A DNA stretch of 64,000 bases. It comes from Taudactylus pleione (taxonomy: Eukaryota; Chordata; Amphibia; Anura; Myobatrachidae). The position numbers and the translations under genes are program-made. The stretch spans positions 186,001 through 250,000 of the forward strand of contig JAUIMM010002003.1 in the NCBI GenBank assembly GCA_031769625.1. The letters are read 5' to 3'. The stretch's first letter is position 1, and the number at the start of each line of letters is the position of its first letter. Below the pieces are notes generated by a model. The model was not told the DNA's origin. It made no database searches and was given only the letters and a program-made list of their open reading frames with translations. This document shows positions 19,815 to 31,339 of this stretch, in pieces.

Positions 19815-20202
19815 GCAGTAGAATGTGTCTGAGGCCGTCCAGGATGGTGCGCAGGTTTCCTCCAGAGTCTCAGCTACGGCAGTCGCGGCTCGCAGAGCAC
19901 TCTGGCACCGCCCCTGGGAGGCGGACGCCGAATCTAAAAGCTCCTTAGAATCTCTCCCTTTTTGCGGAGGGGTCTTGTTTGGCTCTGAGCTAGATACCAT
20001 CATAGCCCAGACAGGTGGAAAGAGCACTCTCCCTCCTGTAGTGCTCCAGAAGCAACGGGGCTCACACTTCCGGGTTTTCCGTTCTTCTTTTCGAGGGGGA
20101 GGACTGCTTAGAGGTCAGACGGCCCGCGGAAGCGCTACTCCACAGGTCGGTTCTCTGGTGCTTTCAGGAGCCCGGGGGCTAAGGCGCCTGAGAAGCCCCT
20201 GA
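19815..20202 (+). pseudogene. DIRS copy D2 gag, C-terminal part
   Basis: The open piece reads VSATAVAARRALWHRPWEAD and then SLPFCGGVLFGSELDTIIAQ, the conserved end of gag (compare LPLTGHVLFGAELDKWISQA in copy B). It ends in a basic tail and a stop at 20202. The RT frame starts directly after it. Confidence 0.75.
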
Positions 20203-20203
20203 C

Positions 20204-22075
20204 GTGGTCTCGGCCCACCCAGTCCCGAAAGGAGTGGGCGGCCGCCGCCTCCTTTTTCGGGACCAGTGGGTGACATCGGGGGCCGATGCCTGGGTGAGGG
20301 GCGTTGTCTCCCGAGGTTATGTAATCTACCTCAGGGGTCCACCGCTGCAACGTTTCTTCGCCACGGCATTGCCCTGGGACCCGGAAAAGAGAGTGTCCTT
20401 GAACAGGCCATCAGCTCTCTGTTCCGAGGGAGTTATAGTTCCACTTCCGGTGTCCCAACAGAAACAGGGTTTTTGCTCCCTCCTGTTCCTGGTCCGATAG
20501 CCCAACGGCACTTATCGGCCAATTTTAAAATCTGCGCGTCTTGAATGCCAGACTGTGGGTGGATTGTTCCTGCATGGAATCACTCCAATCTGTGATCCAG
20601 TGTATGTCGGCAAACACATTTTTGGCTGCTCTCTACATCAGAGATGCGTATCTCCACGTGCCGATTTGGGCAGGGCATCATTCCCTGCTCAGGTTCACAG
20701 CCGGAACGAGCTCAATACCAGTTCCAGGCCCTGCCTTTCGGATTGGCAACAGCACCACGAGTCTTCACAAATATCATGGCTGCTATGGCGAGTCTGCTAC
20801 ATTCCGAGTGCATAACGATCGTGCCCTACTTGGACGATTTGCTAGTGAAAGCGGATTCGGCTGCTCAACTAAAGGCCCACCTGGATCGCTCAGTTCAGCA
20901 GCTTCGGTATCATGGCTGGATACTGAACTTTGAGAAGTCTCACCTCCATGCCTTGTCAACGCCTGATGTTTCTGGAAGTGATCTTCAATACATCACTACA
21001 GAGAGTCTTCCTGCCTGAGCCCAAAGCCCGGGCCCTCCAGGACTTAGTAAGGAAAGTGCTATCTGTCCCTCGCCCATCCATCTGGCTGGGCATGAAGTTA
21101 CTCGGTACAATGGTCTCTACCTTTGAGACCATCCAGTACGCCTGCTTCCACTCTCAGATCCTCCAGTGGGAGATTCTCCGGAATTGGACGGGCCGTTCGG
21201 ACGACCACCCCTCTCAGTTGCTGTTTCTGTCAGACAGCACTCATCAGTCACTTCACTGGTGGCTGATATCCTATCACCTTCTCCAGGGCTGGTCCCTGGT
21301 CACTCCCAACTGGGTCATTGTCACTACAGACTCAAGTCTCAGGGATTGGGGAGCGGTGACTGAGAACCTCTGACTTCAGGGGCTTTGGTCATTGTCTGAG
21401 ACTGTTTTCCCGATAATTAGATGGCCCGAAGCTCCAGCACATCTGGCTCTGTGCATAGCCCAGTCCCTCCTGGCTGGCCGGCCAGTGAGAATTCAATCAG
21501 ACAACACCACAACCGTGTCGTATGTAAACCACCAGGGCGGAACCAAAAGCGCGCTTGCCATAGCAGAGGCAAGTCGCATTCTCACTTGGGCGGAGATGTT
21601 TGTCCTGGCACGATCAGCGGTCTTCTTACCGGGGGTGGAGAATTGGGAGCCGGACTACCTTCCTGCAATTGGAGCGGTCTCTCCACCCGGAGGTCTTCGA
21701 GCAGTTGGTCCGAAAGTGGAGACTTACGGAGGTGGACCTGATGGCGTCTCTCCACAATTGCATGGTCCCTCAATTTTGTGCGAGGTCCCGAGATCCTTTG
21801 GCCTTTGCAGTGGATGCCATGACAGTTCTCTGGAACTTCCGTCTGGCCTACATCTCTCCTCCGATTCCCATTTTCCCGGTGGTACTTTGTCGAGTCAGGG
21901 AGCAACAGGTTCCAGTCATCCTAGTGGCTCCAAACTGGCCACGCCGCTCGTGGTTCACCGCAGTCCTCAAACTGGCCGCATGTCCCGGTTGGCATCTTCC
22001 ACTGCGACCAGATCTTCTGCAAGGGCCATTGTGTCACGAGGACCTTCCTCGATTTGGTTTTAACAGCCTGGTTGT
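20204..22075 (+). pseudogene. DIRS copy D2 RT-RNase H-Dam-like polyprotein (frameshifted)
   Basis: The RT runs in pieces from 20204 (HPVPKGVGGRRLLFRDQW) through LYIRDAYLHVPIWAGHHSLL (about 20627) to PYLDDLLVK, with both Asp codons intact (GACGAT at 20833-20838). RNase H follows, with TTDSSLRDWGAV (about 21326), SDNTTTVSYVNHQGG (about 21499) and ENWEPDYL (about 21640). The Dam-like region has VDLMASLHNCMVPQFCARSR (about 21733) and ISPPIPIFP (about 21851). Frame changes near 20530, 20640, 20930, 21375 and 21600 kill it, although each domain is legible. Confidence 0.85.
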
Positions 22076-23050
22076 TGAGACAGAGCTCCTAAAGGCTAAG
22101 GGGTTTTCCCCTTCAGTCATCGGGACCATGCTACGGGCTCAGAAGCATGTTTCCTCTCAAAACCACCACAGGGTTTGGAAGACCGCACTGCTCACACCAC
22201 ATGATGTAGGAGTGCATACTGCCCATTTCCGCCTTCCTACGCTGTTAGCGTTTCTTCAGGGTGGTTTGGAAGCTGGGTTACGTCTTCAGTCTTTGAAGGT
22301 ACGGGTTTCGGCTCTGTTCATCTATTTTCAGCAGCGTCTTGCTCTTCTCCCAGAGGTTCGAGCTTTTTTGCAGGGGGTCTTGGGAGTGCAACCCCCGTTT
22401 CAGCTATCTGTAGCGCCGTGGGATTTGCCCCTGGTTCTGTCGGCTCTCAAGCAGGCTCCGTTTGAGCCATTGGACTCCGTGGACCTTCGGTTCGTTATGT
22501 AGAAAGTGTTTGTTTTTTCTTATGGCCATTGCCTCTGCTCGGTGGTCTCTGAGTTGGGGGCTTTGTCTTGCAAGCCACCTTTTCTTGTTTTCCATGACGA
22601 CAGGGCTGTTCTCCAAACAGTTCCTCCTTTTCAACCAAAAGTTGTTTTATCTTTCTACCTGGACCAGGAAACTGTTTTCCCTATTTTCTCACCTTCAGAA
22701 TGTTCACGGTACCAGGACAACCTGTCGCTATTGGATGTCGTCCGGGCCCTGCGAATTTACTTAGACAGAACTTCAGACTTGCGTTGGACGGACTCTCCTC
22801 TACGACGTCCACAAGCGTGGCTGGCTAGCCACGAAGCAGACCATTGCACGATGGCTCCGTGCAGTGATTTCAAGGGCTTATTCTGATGTGGGGCATCCAG
22901 CACTTGCTAAGGTGTAAGCTTATTCCAGCTGAAAAAGTTTGTCGCGCAGCTACCTTGTCCTTTGTCCACATGTTTGCACGGTTTTACAGGTTTCATGTTT
23001 TTGCCTCTGGTGTAGCCTCCTTTGAGGCGTACAGTTCTTTGGTCAGGTAA
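22050..23050 (+). pseudogene. DIRS copy D2 tyrosine recombinase (frameshifted)
   Basis: The open frame 21600-22502 carries on into the recombinase start (VSSQNHHRVWKTALL near 22150, LPTLLAFLQGGLEAGLRLQS near 22230). It stops at 22502, and a second piece (22506-22886) holds VVSELGALSCKPPFLVF. The usual Arg at SARR is altered (the site reads CSVVSELGAL, lacking the ARR), and the region around the His-x-x-Arg box is deleted. The final FARFYRFHVF (about 22972) keeps the Tyr. It is not functional. Confidence 0.8.
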
Positions 23051-23089
23051 ACTGAGCGTTCCCTCCCCTGGGGCGGTTTTTGAACGTCC

Positions 23090-23205
23090 CATGGTCCAGT
23101 ATCCCCCAGCCCAGAAGAAAGAAGTTAATTTTTGGTACTTACTGTTGAATCCTTTTCTCTGAGTCAGGCTGGGGGGGACACTGCGTTCCCTCCCTCACGC
23201 TCAGT
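23090..23205 (+). repeat. Internal complementary region of DIRS copy D2
   Basis: It joins GGTCCAGTATCCCCCAGCCC (complement of the left ITR) to TTTTTGGTACTTACTGTTGA through CTGAGTCAGGCTGGGG (complement of the right ITR at 23425-23482). A few mismatches show that this copy is older than C. Confidence 0.82.
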
Positions 23206-23519
23206 CATGTTGCATGTTAGTTTACGAGTTCAGTCCTAAAGGACCGTCAGTTTCGTCTTCTTTTTTTCTCGCTGTGACGGTGTCATTGAGTACTGCCTCT
23301 CCTTACCAGGCACTTTTTTAAAGTTGTACTGGTGTCATGGGGTTGCAGAGGGGAGGAGCTTGAGTTTAAAGTTAGTTAAGTACCAGCTCCTCACCTTCCC
23401 ACCTACAACCCCCCCCCATGTTCCAGTGTCCCCCCAGCCTGACTCAGAGAAAAGGATTCAACGGTAAGTACCAAAAATCCTCTTGGTTATTGACCTATAA
23501 TATACAGTAACCTAAAAAT

Positions 23520-24189
23520 TCAGAGATTTGTATATCTTGTCGCTGGAGCTCCGTGCCATCTATCTGGCTCTGTTGGGAGCCCAGTCTATCCTAGCTGGCA
23601 GGCCGGTGCGTATCCAGTCTGATAGTGGCACATCGATGGCATGTGTGAATCACCAGGGAGGCAGCAATGGCGGAGGCGACCCATATTCTCACTTGGGCGG
23701 AGACCTTTGTTCCAGCACTCGGCAGTGTTTATTTCCAGGAGTGGAGAATTGGGAGGCGAACTTCCTCAGCAGACACACCCTCCTGCTGGGGGAGTGGTCT
23801 TGGCACAACTGCCAGGTGGCCAGATTTTGTGCGAGGTCCAGGGATCCACTGGCATTCGCAGTGGATGCCATGACAATCCCGTGGTGTTTTTGACTGGCGC
23901 ATCTTTTTCCTCCAATTCCCATATTACCTCGGATACACCGGCGGATCAAGGAGCAACAGGTTCCAGTGATCCTTGCGACTCCGAACTGGCCGTGCAGGTC
24001 ATGGTACACCGCCATTCTCGAGCTAGCCGTAGGTCCAGGGTGGCGCCTTCCACAGGGTCCTTTTTAGCACGAGGACCTTCCTCGATTGACTTTAACGGTC
24101 TGGCTTTTGAGACCGAGCTCTTAAAGGCTCAGGGGTTTTCACCTTCTATGGTCCATACTATGTTGCAGGCCCGGAAAACGGCAGGTTAA
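23520..24189 (+). mobile_element. D-family DIRS fragment E (RNase H to recombinase start)
   Basis: The fragment opens at LSLELRAIYLALLGAQSILA in RNase H. It continues with RIQSDSGTSMACVNHQGG, then VFISRSGELGGEL and a frame-shifted Dam-like region (CEVQGSTGIRSGCHDNP in one frame, CARSRDPLAFAVDAMTIPW in another). It ends at the beginning of the recombinase (PSMVHTMLQARKTAG). It may be the far half of D1, from which it is separated by D2 and two MITEs. The genes are broken. Confidence 0.75.
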
Positions 24190-24353
24190 GTGGGCTGTTC
24201 CTGGTATGTAGTGGTTAATACCCACCAATATGGTCCAAAAAAGGACAACTGGGGAACTGGCGACAGGGCTATGGGCACCCAAGGCTCATTGATATGTAGA
24301 AGAGCTACTGTAGCACAAACTGGCTACAACTGGTATTAGAACAACACCTTGCA

Positions 24354-24373
24354 GTGTGTGTGTGTGTGTGTAA
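24354..24373. repeat. (GT)n microsatellite
   Basis: About ten GT dinucleotides lie directly at the left end of the decayed Tc1-like element. Confidence 0.9.
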
Positions 24374-24535
24374 TGAAACAGGGAAAAAGTATTGAACACA
24401 TGAAGAAAGGGAGGTGCAAAAAGGCATGGAAAGTCAAGTCCACCAGCTGTAATCTATCGGTAATTAGACAGCAATCCTGTCCCTTGTCAGTGCAAATTAA
24501 TATAAGATGGTTCAGTCCCAACTGATGGCCTATAA

Positions 24536-24691
24536 CAGTGTTGGCTAACCTTGACACTCCAGCTGTTATGGAACTACATAACCCAGCATGCACTGCTACA
24601 GTTTTGCTATTAGGGCATGCTAAAACTGTGACAGGGCATGCTGGGATATATAGTTCCACAACAGCTGGAGTGTGAAGGTTAGCCAACGCTG
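24536..24691. mobile_element. hAT-type MITE with 8-bp target duplication
   Basis: The ends are CAGTGTTGGCTAACCTTGAC and AAGGTTAGCCAACGCTG, with inner inverted ACACTCCAGCTGTT and AACAGCTGGAGTGT. The flanks GCCTATAA (24528-24535) and GCATATAA (24692-24699) match at 7 of 8 positions. Confidence 0.9.
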
Positions 24692-24737
24692 GCATATAAA
24701 AAGGTGTATCATTACCAAGCTCTTCCACAAACCTCTC

Positions 24738-25738
24738 ATGAGGGGTAAAAGCAAAGAGCTCTCTCAAGACCTTCGCAACCTTATTGTTGCAAAACATACT
24801 GATGACATTGGTTACAGAAGGATTTCTAAACTTCTGAATGTTCCAGTGAACATTGTTAGGGCCATAATCCGGAAGTGGAAAGAACATAGTTTCACCATAA
24901 ACCGGCCACGACCAGGTGCTCCTCATAAGATTTGTGACAGAGGAGTGAAAAGAATTATCAGAGTTAAAGAGCCAAGGACCACTTGTGGAGATCTTCAATA
25001 AGACCTGGAATTAGCAGGTACAATTGTTTCAAAGAAAATAGTAATGCACTCAACTGCCATGGCCTGTATGACGCTCACCATGCAAGATTCCATTGCTGAA
25101 GAAAAAGCATGTTGAAGCTCGTTTAAAGTTTGCTGCACAACATTTGGACAAGCCTGTGAAATACTGGGAGAATACAATCTGGTCAGATGAGACCAAAATT
25201 GGACTCTGGATGCCATAATACACACCATGTTTGGCACTGCACATCACCCAAAAACACCATACCAACAGTGAAGTTTGGAGGTGGGAACATCATGGTGTGG
25301 GACTGTATTTCAGCATACGGTACCAGCATAATTTATATGAATGAAGGAAGGATGAATGGAAAAATGTAGAGACATTCTTGATAAAAATCTGCTGCCATCT
25401 ACCAGGATGCTGAAGATGAAACGAGGGTGGACATTTCAGTAAGACAATGATCCCAAACACAAAGCCAAGTACGCTCTCAATTGGTTTCAGAGAAAGAGAA
25501 AATAAAGCTGCTAGAATGGCCTAGCCAATCACCGAACTTGAAACCAATTGAAAATCTATGGAAAGAACTATAGATCGGAGTTCATAGAAGAGGCCCACGG
25601 AACCTTCAATATTTGAAGATTGTTTGTGTGGAAGAATGGGCCAAATTCACATCTGAGCAATGCATGCGACTAGTTACTCCATACAGGAGATTTCTTGAAG
25701 CGGTCATTACCAACAAAGGCTTTTGTACGAAGTATTAA
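24738..25738 (+). pseudogene. Tc1-like transposase, second family (many stops)
   Basis: The N-terminal 88 codons from ATG 24738 are open: MRGKSKELSQDLRNLIVAKH, then GYRRISKLLNVPVNIVRAII, a paired helix-turn-helix. After the stop near 25001 the catalytic domain is legible only in pieces: the second Asp box as [16 protein letters not shown] (about 25440) and a C-terminus like VITNKGFCTKY (about 25705-25737). It is dead. Confidence 0.82.
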
Positions 25739-25954
25739 ATACATTTCAGTAAGCGTATTCAATACTTTTTCCCTGTGTCATTTCACATTATTACACATAA
25801 CTTTAAATTTTGGACATCTATGGTTAGATTGCTTTGCAAGTGTGGATTGCATGGGTTGTTGCTGACATTTGGTGAAAGTTTTATTACAATAGCCCCATTA
25901 CAAATCTATTTACTGAGAAAAATGTTGAAATGTTCAATACTTTTTCCCGTATGT

Positions 25955-26203
25955 ATGCAGTCTACATGATGTGGCGAAAAAAACGATGGGTAGTGGATAC
26001 CCGCCTTTACAGGCAAGTTCTCTCTCACCTGACAGTGAAAAGACTTAACAATATAGTTATCGTTCAGTCGTTCACTACACTGCAGGGTGCCCACACTGAA
26101 CGATATGTTGTTCAGTGCAGGCACTATCAATCATCTGCAAACATGCTAAACCTGACGATATCGTTCAATCGCTTATTTTAATCGTCTAGTGGATAGGCAC
26201 CTT
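25955..26203. mobile_element. MITE related to 28857-29150
   Basis: The right end, CTAGTGGATAGGCACCTTAAG, is shared with the repeat at 28857-29150. Inside, both carry ACACTGAACGA-like blocks and CAAACATGCT with ACCTGACGATA. The left end (GCAGTCTAC) is diverged. There are no genes. Confidence 0.65.
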
Positions 26204-26459
26204 AAGAGCTGGTTTAAGTGTCCCTGGGGTAACTGGAGGTGAGAGTGGAAGCCTCCATTCCTGCGAGCCAATTGAGGGCTTCTGACCTCTGTCTTTCTAT
26301 TTGTGTAAGAAACAAACTAGTATCACACGCTAGACCAAAACACACAAAATGTCACTATTGCTGTCTCTCACTATCTGGGCAAAGAGAAACCGGAAAGCTT
26401 AAAATAATCTTTTCTTTTTTTCTCTACCTGGTTTTGTAAGTGGGATAAACTTGCTTGTG

Positions 26460-26620
26460 CAATAATTATCATCATCATCCTCATTTTATATGGCACCACA
26501 GATTCTGCAGCACCTGAAATAAATAACATACATGAAAACTGCAATGAACACAAATTAGCAGTTTAATAAATGCATGCAATTAGCAAAACAAGTTACATGG
26601 CAAATATAGAAAAATTGGTA
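26460..26620 (-). mobile_element. 5'-truncated LINE 3' tail
   Basis: TTATCATCATCATCCTCATT followed by TTATATGGCACCACAGATTC matches the 3' tail of the LINE at 46370-46440 (TTATTATCATCC and TTATATGGCGCCACAAGTGT). This is the conserved tail of L2/CR1-type LINEs with an ATAAT-rich end, here alone and read on the minus strand. Confidence 0.7.
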
Positions 26621-26697
26621 AATGTACAGAGGACAAACCTAAAACTCTATTTTTGAGCTTGTTGGTCTCGAACAATTATAGCGAGATTATTTGTTAA

Positions 26698-27237
<540 letters not shown>

Positions 27238-28842
27238 CAGTCAGGTGCATAAATATTGGGACATTGACATATTTTGGCCTCTCTTCACCACCACAATGGT
27301 TTTGAAATGAAACAAACAAGATGTGCTTTAACTGCAGACTTTCAGATTTAACTTGAGGGTAATTACATCCAAATCAAGTGAACGGTGTAGGAATTACAAT
27401 GGTTTCTATATTTGCCTCCCACTTTTTAAGGGGCCAAAAGTAATGGGACTATCAACTCAAAAGCTATTTCATGGACAGGTGTGGGCTATTCCCTCGTTAT
27501 TTCATTATCAATTAAGCAGGTAAAAGGTCTGGAGTTGATTCTAGGTGTAACATTTGCATTTGGAATCAGTTGCTGTCGACTCTCAATATGAGATCCAAAG
27601 AGCTGTCACTATCGGGGAAGCAAGCCATCATTAGGCTGAAAAATCAAAAAAAACCATCAGATAGCAAAAACATTTGGTGTGGCCAAATCAACTGTTTGGA
27701 ACATTCTTAAAAAGAAAGAACGCATCGGAGATCTCAGCAACACCAAAAGACCCGGAAGACCACGTAAAACAACTGTGGTGGATGACAGAAGAATTATTTC
27801 CCTGGTGAAGAAAAACCCCTTCGCAACAGTTGGCCAAATCAAGAACACTCTCCAGGAGGTAGGTGTATATGTGTCAGTCAACAATCAAGAGAAGACTTCA
27901 CAAGAGTGAATATAGAGTGTTCACCACAAGATGTAAACCATTGGTGAGCCCCAAAAACAGGAAGACCAGATTAGAGTTTGCCAAACAACATCTAAAAAAG
28001 CCATTACAGTTCTGGAACAACATCCTATGGACAGATGAGACAAAGATCAACTTGTACCAGAGTGATGGGAAGAGAAGAGTATGGAGAAGGAAAGCTACTG
28101 CTCATTATCCAAAACATACCACCTCATCAGTGAAGCATGGTGGTGGCAGTGTCATGGCGTGGGCATGTATGGCTGCCAATGGAACTGGTTTCCTTGTATT
28201 TATTGATGTGACTGCTGACAAAAGCAGCAGAATGAATTCTGAAGTGTTTCGGGCAATATTATATGCTACTATTCAGTCAAATGCTTCAGAACTCATTGGA
28301 CGGCGCTTCACAGTGCAGATGGACAATGACCCAAAGCATACTGCAAAAGCAACCAAAGAGTTTTTTAAGGCTAAAAAGTGGAATGTTATGCAATGGCCAA
28401 GTCAATCCCCTGACCTGAATCCGATTGAGCATACATTTCACTTGATGAAGACAAAACCGAAGGGAAAATGCCCCAAGAACAAGCAGGAACTGAAGATATT
28501 TGCAGTAGAGGCCTGGCAGAGCATCACCAGGGATGAAACCCAGCGTCTGGTGATGTCTATGCGTTCCAGACTTCAGGCTGTAATTGCCTGCAAAGAATTT
28601 GCAACAAAGTATTAATTAGTGAGTTAGATTTAGGATTTAGTTTGTCCCATTACTTTTGGCCCCTTAAAAAGTGGGAGGCACATATAGAAACCGTTGTAAT
28701 TCCTACACCATTCACCTGATTTGGATGTAATTACCCTCAAATTAAGTCTGAAAGTCTGCAGTTAAAGCACATCTTGTTTGTTTCATTTCAAAGCCATTGT
28801 GGTGGTGAATAGAGGCCAAAATATGCCAATGTCACATGTCAA
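27238..28842 (+). mobile_element. Tc1-family transposon T2
   Basis: This is a nearly complete copy of the family of T1 and T3. The left terminal repeat reads CAGTCAGGTGCATAAATATT. A subterminal block GACTTTCAGATTTAACTTGA is mirrored at about 28745 (TCAAATTAAGTCTGAAAGTC), and AAAGTAATGGGACTATC is mirrored near 28647. The right end stops at CCAAAATATGCCAATGTC, so the last 24 bp or so of the terminal repeat are missing. It lies in the first PFKFB2 intron of the window, in sense orientation. Confidence 0.92.
27588..28615 (+). pseudogene. Tc1 transposase of T2 (frameshifted in the N-terminal third)
   Basis: ATG 27588 starts MRSKELSLSGKQAIIRLKNQ. An indel at the A-run near 27650 removes part of the first helix-turn-helix and shifts the frame. 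A second shift occurs near 27870-27890. From about 27865 to the stop at 28615 there are 250 open codons with the full catalytic triad: WTDETKINLY (first Asp), MDNDPKHTAKA (second Asp) and PDLNPIEHTF (Glu, 34 residues after the second Asp). The end is EFATKY. The DNA-binding half is broken but the catalytic half looks whole. Family role: cut-and-paste at TA dinucleotides. Confidence 0.9.
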
Positions 28843-28856
28843 ATCAGCATATTGCG

Positions 28857-29150
28857 ACTAAAGGTGTCAGTCTACTAGACTATTTAAGTTGAGCGATATT
28901 TGAATCGTTTGTAAATAGTTTGCAAAAATGTCTAAAACGACCAGCAATGTGCGCTCCCGCTGGTCGTTTAGACATCTGTCATCGGTCAAACATGCTGGAC
29001 AACCTGACGATAACATTTGCAGATTGATATGCCTACACTGAACGTCTGTCAGTCTGTGATGTGCCTACACTGAACGAGCAAACGACTGCACGATTACAAT
29101 GTCGTAATCATGCAGTCTTTTGCCTGTCTTCTAGTGGATAGGCACCTTAA
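28857..29150. mobile_element. MITE adjoining Tc1 T2
   Basis: The left end CTAAAGGTGTCAGTCTACTA pairs loosely with the right end CTAGTGGATAGGCACCTTAA. Inside are a perfect-looking hairpin around AAACGACCAGCAATG and GCTGGTCGTTTAGACAT and two copies of ATGCCTACACTGAACG. It is related to 25955-26203. There are no genes. Confidence 0.75.
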
Positions 29151-29424
29151 GACACATTATTGGATGAAAGACACCCGGCGCTAGCAAAGGTGCACAGGAC
29201 ATTGTGACTCTTGTCAGATGGGATAATGCATATTAAAGCTAGATTATGACTATGGCCATGCCACCAGGATGTAGTGAATATGCTGGCAGACTGGATGCCA
29301 GCCGTCGACATACAGACACCGGATTCCTGCTGCCCGGCAAAATACAGATGCTGCTATCCCAAAGGGGATCAGGATATCTGCGTCTGCATTCCAACCGCCG
29401 GAATCCCGAACGAAGGGGTAAGTA

Positions 29425-29640
29425 TGCACGATAGCCCGGGGAAGAGGAGGTTAGGTTTAGGGACACCCGGGAGGAAATTAGGGTTAGGCACCCCCCGGCA
29501 GGTTTAGGCTGTGTGGGGGGGGAGGTTAGGCACCACCAGGGGTAGGTTAGGGTTAGGCACCCCCCCCCCCTACCCCCAGGGAGGATAGGGTTAGGCACCA
29601 CTAAGGGAGAGTTAGAGGGGGGGAGAGGGTTAGGTTACTT
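29425..29640. repeat. Degenerate GGGTTAGGCACC minisatellite
   Basis: Units of the type AGGTTAGGCACCACCAGGG and AGGGTTAGGCACC recur about every 30-35 bp, with long G and C runs. The complement is seen at 38015-38110 (CCTAACCCTC, GGTGCCTAACC). It is telomere-like in appearance but not (TTAGGG)n. Confidence 0.8.
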
Positions 29641-29717
29641 GCCGTCGCTGTCGGGATTCTGGTCCTTCGGGCTTTCTGCGTCAGCCGCCGGTATTTCATA
29701 CCCAACCCATGCTACCT

Positions 29718-30262
29718 CAGTGTTCTCCCCAGAAATTTGTTCCAGCTGGGTGGCATCCAAAAGTAGCCGGGTGGGGGCCTTCGCAATTATGCGCGCGCCG
29801 GGAAAAGTGGTATCTCCAGACCAATCCAGCCCGACATGTCTCAGGCTGCTACCCCACTGGCTTTCAGTCAAAAGTGCCCATTATGCAGTACCCCCTGTAG
29901 TTTTCCCCTTTATGCATTGCCCCCTGTAGTTTAGCTTTGCCCTTATGCAGTGCCCCCAGGCTGGCCCCTTATGCAGTGCCCCCAGGCTGGCCGGTCCTGG
30001 TCCTGACCCCGGCCCAGCCCCAGCACTTACCTTTACTTGCTGGATGCTCTACCGCTCGCCGCTAGCTCGATCTTACTAGATCCAACAGGCGCGCAGTGCA
30101 GCACTGGGAACACTGGCCTCTGAAGTGATCGGAGGCTTTTTTAGCCTCCGGTCACTTTAGAGGCCAGCGTTCCATGGCGGGGGTCAGCGGGGAAAAGTGC
30201 TGGGCTGCAGGCTCTTTCTGCCGGGCGATGCGCTAGCAGAAAACAGCCTGGGGAGAACACTG
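29718..30262. mobile_element. Non-autonomous DNA transposon with perfect 15-bp ends
   Basis: The terminal repeats are CAGTGTTCTCCCCAG and CTGGGGAGAACACTG, exactly complementary. The 5 bp on each side are TACCT (29713-29717 and 30263-30267), a target duplication. The end sequence is hAT-like. Inside, TTATGCAGTGCCCCCAGGCT and shorter variants repeat three or four times at 29880-29990. No transposase is present. Confidence 0.9.
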
Positions 30263-30395
30263 TACCTGTGTCTGGCGAGCTGACCTGAAGACAGATGCGT
30301 GGTCTGCATCCACATTTCACTATAAGATATATGAATTTTGAAGAGGTATTTCTTTTAAATATTATAATTTGGAATTATGCTATGCTTTTCTCTAG

Positions 30396-30545
<150 letters not shown>

Positions 30546-30665
30546 TGAGAACATGATAAAATTAAATGAGAACACGTTGCTTTCCCTGAAATTATATTAG
30601 ACGTAGCTTAATTGTAATTTATTATTCCATTTATGCCTGTGGTTAAATTCTCTTGATTAGTATAG

Positions 30666-30830
<165 letters not shown>

Positions 30831-30991
30831 TAACATTTTAATTAAGAAGAAATCCTAAAATGCATCAAAGTAGACAAGATGCTTTAACAACTTGACTGGC
30901 TAATATTCTTTCCAAAAACCGCTCAGAAATTGTCAGGTTTTTTTTTTTTTATTGAATAAGGTTATCACTAGAAAACAATCGTATTTCATAG

Positions 30992-31313
30992 TAGAGATGG
31001 CCATTGGTGGGCTGGACATCGATGGGTCCATCAGTGATTACTATAGATAGTACAGAAACAATCCTATGGTGAACCATCAATGGTTTGCACCCCTCAATGG
31101 CTACCTCTGCTGGGGGCATGGTGGGACGTGGCTCATCAAAAACAGGCGGGGCTTAGTGGGGGTGGGGTGGGGTTAAGCTCGTACCCTCATAGGGAAAAAA
31201 AATGTCCATCGGCTCCCACTCCATCAATCAATGGTGGGGAACCATTGGCTCTCTGCCATCGACTGCAAAGCCATCAACCATCGTCGGTTAACCATGGTCA
31301 ATGGCCATCCCTA
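30992..31313. mobile_element. MITE, copy 1 of a tandem pair
   Basis: The ends TAGAGATGGCCATTG and CAATGGCCATCCCTA are complementary with one mismatch. The interior repeats short CCATCGATGG-type palindromes. There are no genes. Confidence 0.82.
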
Positions 31314-31339
31314 GTATATTGTAATCCCAGAGAGGGTGG

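Larger units (their letters stand above)
19287..23482 (+). mobile_element. DIRS copy D2 (third family, gag mostly deleted)
   Basis: The left ITR begins in AATTATTTAGTCTGGGCTGG (about 19281-19300) and continues with AGGACACTGG. Just inside is a segment (about 19330-19385) whose inverted copy is at 23335-23405. It lacks most of the 5' leader and gag. The rest runs through gag C-terminus, RT, RNase H, Dam-like region and recombinase to the ICR (about 23090-23205) and the right ITR (about 23405-23482), which holds AACGGTAAGTACC. Its genes carry several frameshifts and stops. Confidence 0.87.
24376..25953 (+). mobile_element. Decayed Tc1-like transposon, second family
   Basis: The left repeat reads AACAGGGAAAAAGTATTGAA (24380 on). 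Complementary motifs TTCAATACTTTTTCCC occur twice on the right, at about 25758 and 25934, like the inner and outer direct repeats of IR/DR-type Tc1 ends. It encloses a transposase pseudogene. A hAT MITE (24536-24691) is inserted in its 5' part. Confidence 0.82.

Noticed and set aside
24336..24998. Minus-strand open frame of 220 codons
   Set aside because: It runs antisense through the decayed Tc1-like element and a MITE, with composition set by those repeats and no recognisable domain.
29425..29640. True interstitial telomere
   Set aside because: Units are AGGGTTAGGCACC-like and irregular, not (TTAGGG)n.
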